This document shows, one piece after another, positions 6,049 through 7,583 of a DNA stretch of 7,583 bases. The position numbers were made by a program, and so were the translations under genes. The notes under the pieces were generated by a model. That model saw only the letters and a list, made by a program, of their open reading frames with translations, did no database searches and was not told the origin of the DNA. The stretch is from Ferrovibrio sp036381655. GTDB taxonomy: Bacteria; Pseudomonadota; Alphaproteobacteria; Ferrovibrionales; Ferrovibrionaceae. The stretch spans positions 1 through 7,583 of the forward strand of contig NZ_DASVCJ010000046.1 of the NCBI RefSeq assembly GCF_036381655.1, written 5' to 3'. Position 1 is the first letter of the stretch. Every line of letters begins with the position of its first letter.

Positions 6049-6090
6049 ATTGAGCATGACCGAGCGGCCGAATTCTTTGACGTGGCTCAA
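6049..6090 (-). promoter_or_regulatory. Predicted FNR/FixK operator and -10 of hemN
   Basis: TTGAGCCACGTCAA (6077-6090, minus strand) matches TTGAT-N4-ATCAA at 8 of 10 positions, with symmetric half-sites TTGAG/GTCAA. A CTCAAT -10-like box (6049-6054) follows after 22 bp, placing the operator at -41.5 from a start near 6042. hemN is a known FNR/FixK/FnrL target in many alphaproteobacteria. A start at 6042 would leave only about 3 nt before the ATG at 6039. Confidence 0.6.
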
Positions 6091-6189
6091 TATCGGTAAG
6101 GGACGGCCGGATCGACGCAGCCCGGGCACGCCGTGGGCAGCGCGTCGCATGGAGCAGTTTTGATTGGAAATTTTATGACTTTAGCAAGC

Positions 6190-6232
6190 TGTGACCCCGG
6201 TCACAGCCGGGGCGGGGCGTTCGTGCCATAAA
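6190..6232 (+). promoter_or_regulatory. CRP-type operator and -10 of a predicted small RNA
   Basis: TGTGA-N6-TCACA (6190-6205) is a perfect CRP consensus core, within a longer perfect palindrome (gctgtgac 6188-6195, gtcacagc 6200-6207). On the plus strand CATAAA (6227-6232) lies 21 bp downstream. This puts the operator centre (6197.5) at exactly -41.5 from a start near 6239, the class II activator geometry. The palindrome could also act on the divergent hemN side. Confidence 0.6.
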
Positions 6233-6238
6233 AAAGCC

Positions 6239-6311
6239 GTCAGCGTCGAGGGACGATCCCTCGTGTTCCCCAACTGTGAACCCCGGAGCGTAATCCTCCG
6301 GGGTTTCTTTT
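6239..6311 (+). ncRNA. Predicted small RNA of about 73 nt
   Basis: The predicted 5' end follows from the -10 at 6227-6232; the 3' end is the intrinsic terminator. The transcript would fold into a 5' hairpin with a perfect 7-bp stem and 3-nt loop (cgaggga 6247-6253, tccctcg 6257-6263). Next comes a single-stranded C-rich linker (6264-6278, containing UUCCCC), then the terminator hairpin. There is no start codon with a ribosome binding site and no sensible reading frame. No plus-strand gene lies upstream that the terminator could serve. A two-hairpin RNA with a C-rich unpaired segment and U-rich tail is typical of trans-acting regulators that pair with G-rich ribosome binding sites. I recognise no known RNA family; an RNA leader or attenuator is the alternative. 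Confidence 0.5.
6279..6311 (+). terminator. Strong Rho-independent terminator, rightward
   Basis: A perfect 10-bp stem (aaccccggag 6279-6288 with ctccggggtt 6296-6305) with a 7-nt loop runs into tttctttt (6304-6311). The other strand has no comparable T-run beyond the paired AA. It ends whatever transcript comes from the left on the plus strand and insulates the radical SAM promoter. Confidence 0.85.
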
Positions 6312-6403
6312 GCCGATCATCGGCCCGGGGACGGACAGGCGCCAAAGCCATTGAACAGCATCGTGCCATTCATCATCCGCTAACCATCATTGATGGCGGG
6401 GGC

Positions 6404-6442
6404 TTGATTCAAATCAAGGTGGCGAAACAGGCATTCTATATG
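6404..6442 (+). promoter_or_regulatory. FNR/FixK box and promoter of the radical SAM gene
   Basis: TTGATTCAAATCAA (6404-6417) is a perfect match to the FNR/FixK consensus TTGAT-N4-ATCAA. A TATATG -10-like box (6437-6442) lies 19 bp downstream. TATGCC (6439-6444, 21 bp) is an alternative closer to the usual -41.5 geometry. The start would be near 6449-6451, with a leader of about 26 nt carrying the ribosome binding site. It predicts induction at low oxygen. Confidence 0.8.
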
Positions 6443-6475
6443 CCGCAATGACGTGACTCACCACGGGAGAAGCCC

Positions 6476-7450
6476 ATGTCCGGCATTGCTGCACCGCGCA
6501 TCACAGAACGTGTCGATGCGATCACCCATATCTCAAACGCCTATCTCACCAAAACGCCGCCCATCCCGCGCAGCGTCAAGATCGAGCTGACCGGCCGCTG
6601 CAATTACAACTGCACCTTCTGCGCGCGCTCCTTCCGCCTGCGGGCGCAGGACGAAATGGATCGCGGTCTGTTTGAACGCCTCTTGCGCGAGATGCGCCAG
6701 GACGGCGTCGAGGAGATCGGTCTGTTCTATCTCGGCGAGTCCTTTTTGTGCGACTGGCTGGAGGAGGCGATCGCTTTCGCCAAGCAGGAATGCGGCTTTC
6801 CCTATGTCTTTCTCACCACGAACGGTTCGCTCGCCATCGCCGATCGGCTGGAGACCTGCTTCCGCAACGGCCTCGATTCCCTGAAATTCTCGTATAACTA
6901 TGCCGACGAGGCGCAGTTCGTCGAAGTCGCCCGGGTCAAGCCGCGCCTGTTCGACGACATGAAGGCGAATATCCTGGCGGCGCGCGCCGTGCGCGACAAG
7001 GTCGCCGCCGAGACCGGCCATTTCTGCGGCCTCTATGCTTCGTACATAGAATACGATGGCGAGCAGCGCGCCCGCATGATGGAGGCCGTGGCCGAGATCA
7101 CGCCCTTCGTCGACGAGGTCTACGCGCTGCCGCTCTACAACCAGGCGGATCTGGTGACGGATCGGGAGAAGAAGCTGGGCTGGAAGCCGACGGCGGGCAA
7201 TCGCGGCCGGCTGGAGGCGTTACGCGATCCGCTGCCCTGCTGGTCGATCTTCACCGAAGGCCATATCGCCTGGGACGGCAAGCTGTCGGCCTGCTGCTTC
7301 GATCACGACGGCCGCTTCCATATGGCGGATCTGACGCAGGTATCATTCCGCGAGGGCTGGAACAGCCTGACATTCCAGACGCTGCGCGATGCCCACTTGC
7401 GCAAGGATGTGACCGGCACCGCCTGCGAGCAATGCGTCGCCTACCGCTAG
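6476..7450 (+). CDS. Uncharacterised radical SAM/SPASM-domain protein
   Basis: A 324-residue protein. The N-terminal radical SAM barrel has the 4Fe-4S motif CNYNCTFC (C42, C46, C49), a GE motif in FYLGES (G87, E88) for SAM binding and a TTNGS strand (114-118). The C-terminal SPASM-type region has Cys255, the pair Cys273-Cys274, and Cys317/Cys320 in CEQC, enough to bind at least one auxiliary cluster. Such enzymes modify peptides, proteins or cofactors; the substrate is not evident. No precursor-peptide gene is seen nearby, and the nearest gene is divergent hemN. GGGAG lies 6 nt before the ATG. The gene is preceded by a perfect FNR box, fitting an oxygen-labile enzyme. Its TAG stop (7448-7450) abuts the IS5 terminus, so a slightly longer native C-terminus cannot be excluded. 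I assign no specific function. Confidence 0.88.
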   Translation: MSGIAAPRITERVDAITHISNAYLTKTPPIPRSVKIELTGRCNYNCTFCARSFRLRAQDEMDRGLFERLLREMRQDGVEEIGLFYLGESFLCDWLEEAIAFAKQECGFPYVFLTTNGSLAIADRLETCFRNGLDSLKFSYNYADEAQFVEVARVKPRLFDDMKANILAARAVRDKVAAETGHFCGLYASYIEYDGEQRARMMEAVAEITPFVDEVYALPLYNQADLVTDREKKLGWKPTAGNRGRLEALRDPLPCWSIFTEGHIAWDGKLSACCFDHDGRFHMADLTQVSFREGWNSLTFQTLRDAHLRKDVTGTACEQCVAYR

Positions 7451-7583
7451 GGTGTGTCGTCAATTGTATGAGAGGATGGCGGCGGCGAGCTTTGTGGCTG
7501 CTGCGAAATGGTCGGCTCGTTTGTCGTAGCGGGTGGCGATGGCTCGGAACTGCTTGAGGCGGCAGAAGAAGCGCTCGATGCGG
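7451..7583 (-). mobile_element. 3' end of an IS5-family insertion sequence
   Basis: The element's terminus appears to begin with GGTGTGTCGTCA directly after ctag (7447-7450). It contains the end of a transposase on the minus strand. A CTAG target fits the YTAR preference described for IS5-type elements. The far end is outside the window, so the boundary and target duplication are inferred. Confidence 0.65.
7460..7582 (-). CDS. IS5-family transposase, C-terminal fragment
   Basis: Forty codons before a TGA stop (7460-7462), running off the window edge. The residues RIERFFCRLKQFRAIATRYD are the C-terminal signature of IS5-family (IS427-type) DDE transposases: the catalytic Glu in R-x-E-R-x-F, followed by K-x-F-R-x-I-A-T-R-Y-D-K. 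It points toward the radical SAM gene. Most of the protein is outside the window, so whether it is intact is unknown. Confidence 0.85.
   Translation of the reverse strand, partial: RIERFFCRLKQFRAIATRYDKRADHFAAATKLAAAILSYN

Larger units (their letters stand above)
6151..6475. other. Divergent regulatory region between hemN and the radical SAM gene
   Basis: No protein-coding gene was found in these 325 bp. They hold a CRP-type operator (6190-6205), a predicted short plus-strand RNA with its terminator (6239-6311), and a perfect FNR/FixK box (6404-6417) with a -10. A further FNR-type box lies just left at 6077-6090. On the minus strand an A/T-rich stretch (6159-6177) could hold a second hemN promoter, but no -35/-10 pair is convincing. 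Confidence 0.7.

Noticed and set aside
4396..6099. Plus-strand open frame of 567 codons
   Set aside because: It is antisense to hemN, whose motifs are unambiguous. The frame is open only because of high GC codon use.
1..7583. CRISPR array or toxin-antitoxin/defence module
   Set aside because: No regularly spaced repeats and no recognisable defence genes were found; the only repeats are short tandem units and single hairpins.

Overview
This window looks like a GC-rich alphaproteobacterial chromosome segment, plausibly from the order Rhodospirillales. That placement is an inference from the gene families present (phasin, HemN, type III polyketide synthase), the FNR/FixK-type operators, and the long antisense open frames typical of high GC. 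No rRNA or other marker gene fixes the taxon. The segment lies between two insertion-sequence fragments: the 3' end of an IS3-family element (1-141) and the 3' end of an IS5-family element (about 7451-7583).

From left to right, 1-560 is a lower-GC, probably acquired strip. It holds the IS3 end, a doubtful small reading frame whose stop codon is supplied by the IS terminus, and a leftward intrinsic terminator. A complete tRNA-Val(UAC) on the minus strand follows at 566-640; its 3' end faces the strip. A phasin-like gene on the minus strand (884-1288) is followed downstream by a strong hairpin and three 11-bp tandem repeats. A gene-poor stretch (1289-1600) contains the probable phasin promoter. 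Next come two translationally coupled minus-strand genes (1601-3236): a type III polyketide synthase and an isoprenylcysteine-methyltransferase-like membrane enzyme. This matches the known Bacillus BpsA/BpsB pairing for alkylpyrone synthesis and O-methylation. An Old Yellow Enzyme flavoprotein (3432-4517) and the oxygen-independent coproporphyrinogen III oxidase HemN (4624-6039, perhaps starting further upstream) follow, both on the minus strand. On the plus strand an uncharacterised radical SAM/SPASM protein (6476-7450) is transcribed divergently from hemN and ends at the IS5 boundary.

The unifying theme is CRP/FNR-family regulation. A perfect FNR/FixK box (6404-6417) precedes the radical SAM gene. 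A near-consensus FNR/FixK box (6077-6090) precedes the internal starts of hemN. A degenerate one (1403-1416) stands at exactly the class II distance from a TATAAG -10 ahead of the phasin gene. A perfect CRP-type box (6190-6205) stands at exactly -41.5 from a predicted start of a short plus-strand transcript that ends in a strong intrinsic terminator (6279-6311). The last arrangement is the best candidate here for something undescribed: a roughly 73-nt small RNA in the hemN/radical SAM intergenic region, apparently under a CRP-like regulator. Together these suggest an oxygen- and carbon-responsive locus (anaerobic heme synthesis, an oxygen-sensitive radical enzyme, polymer storage). All regulatory calls are sequence-based predictions.
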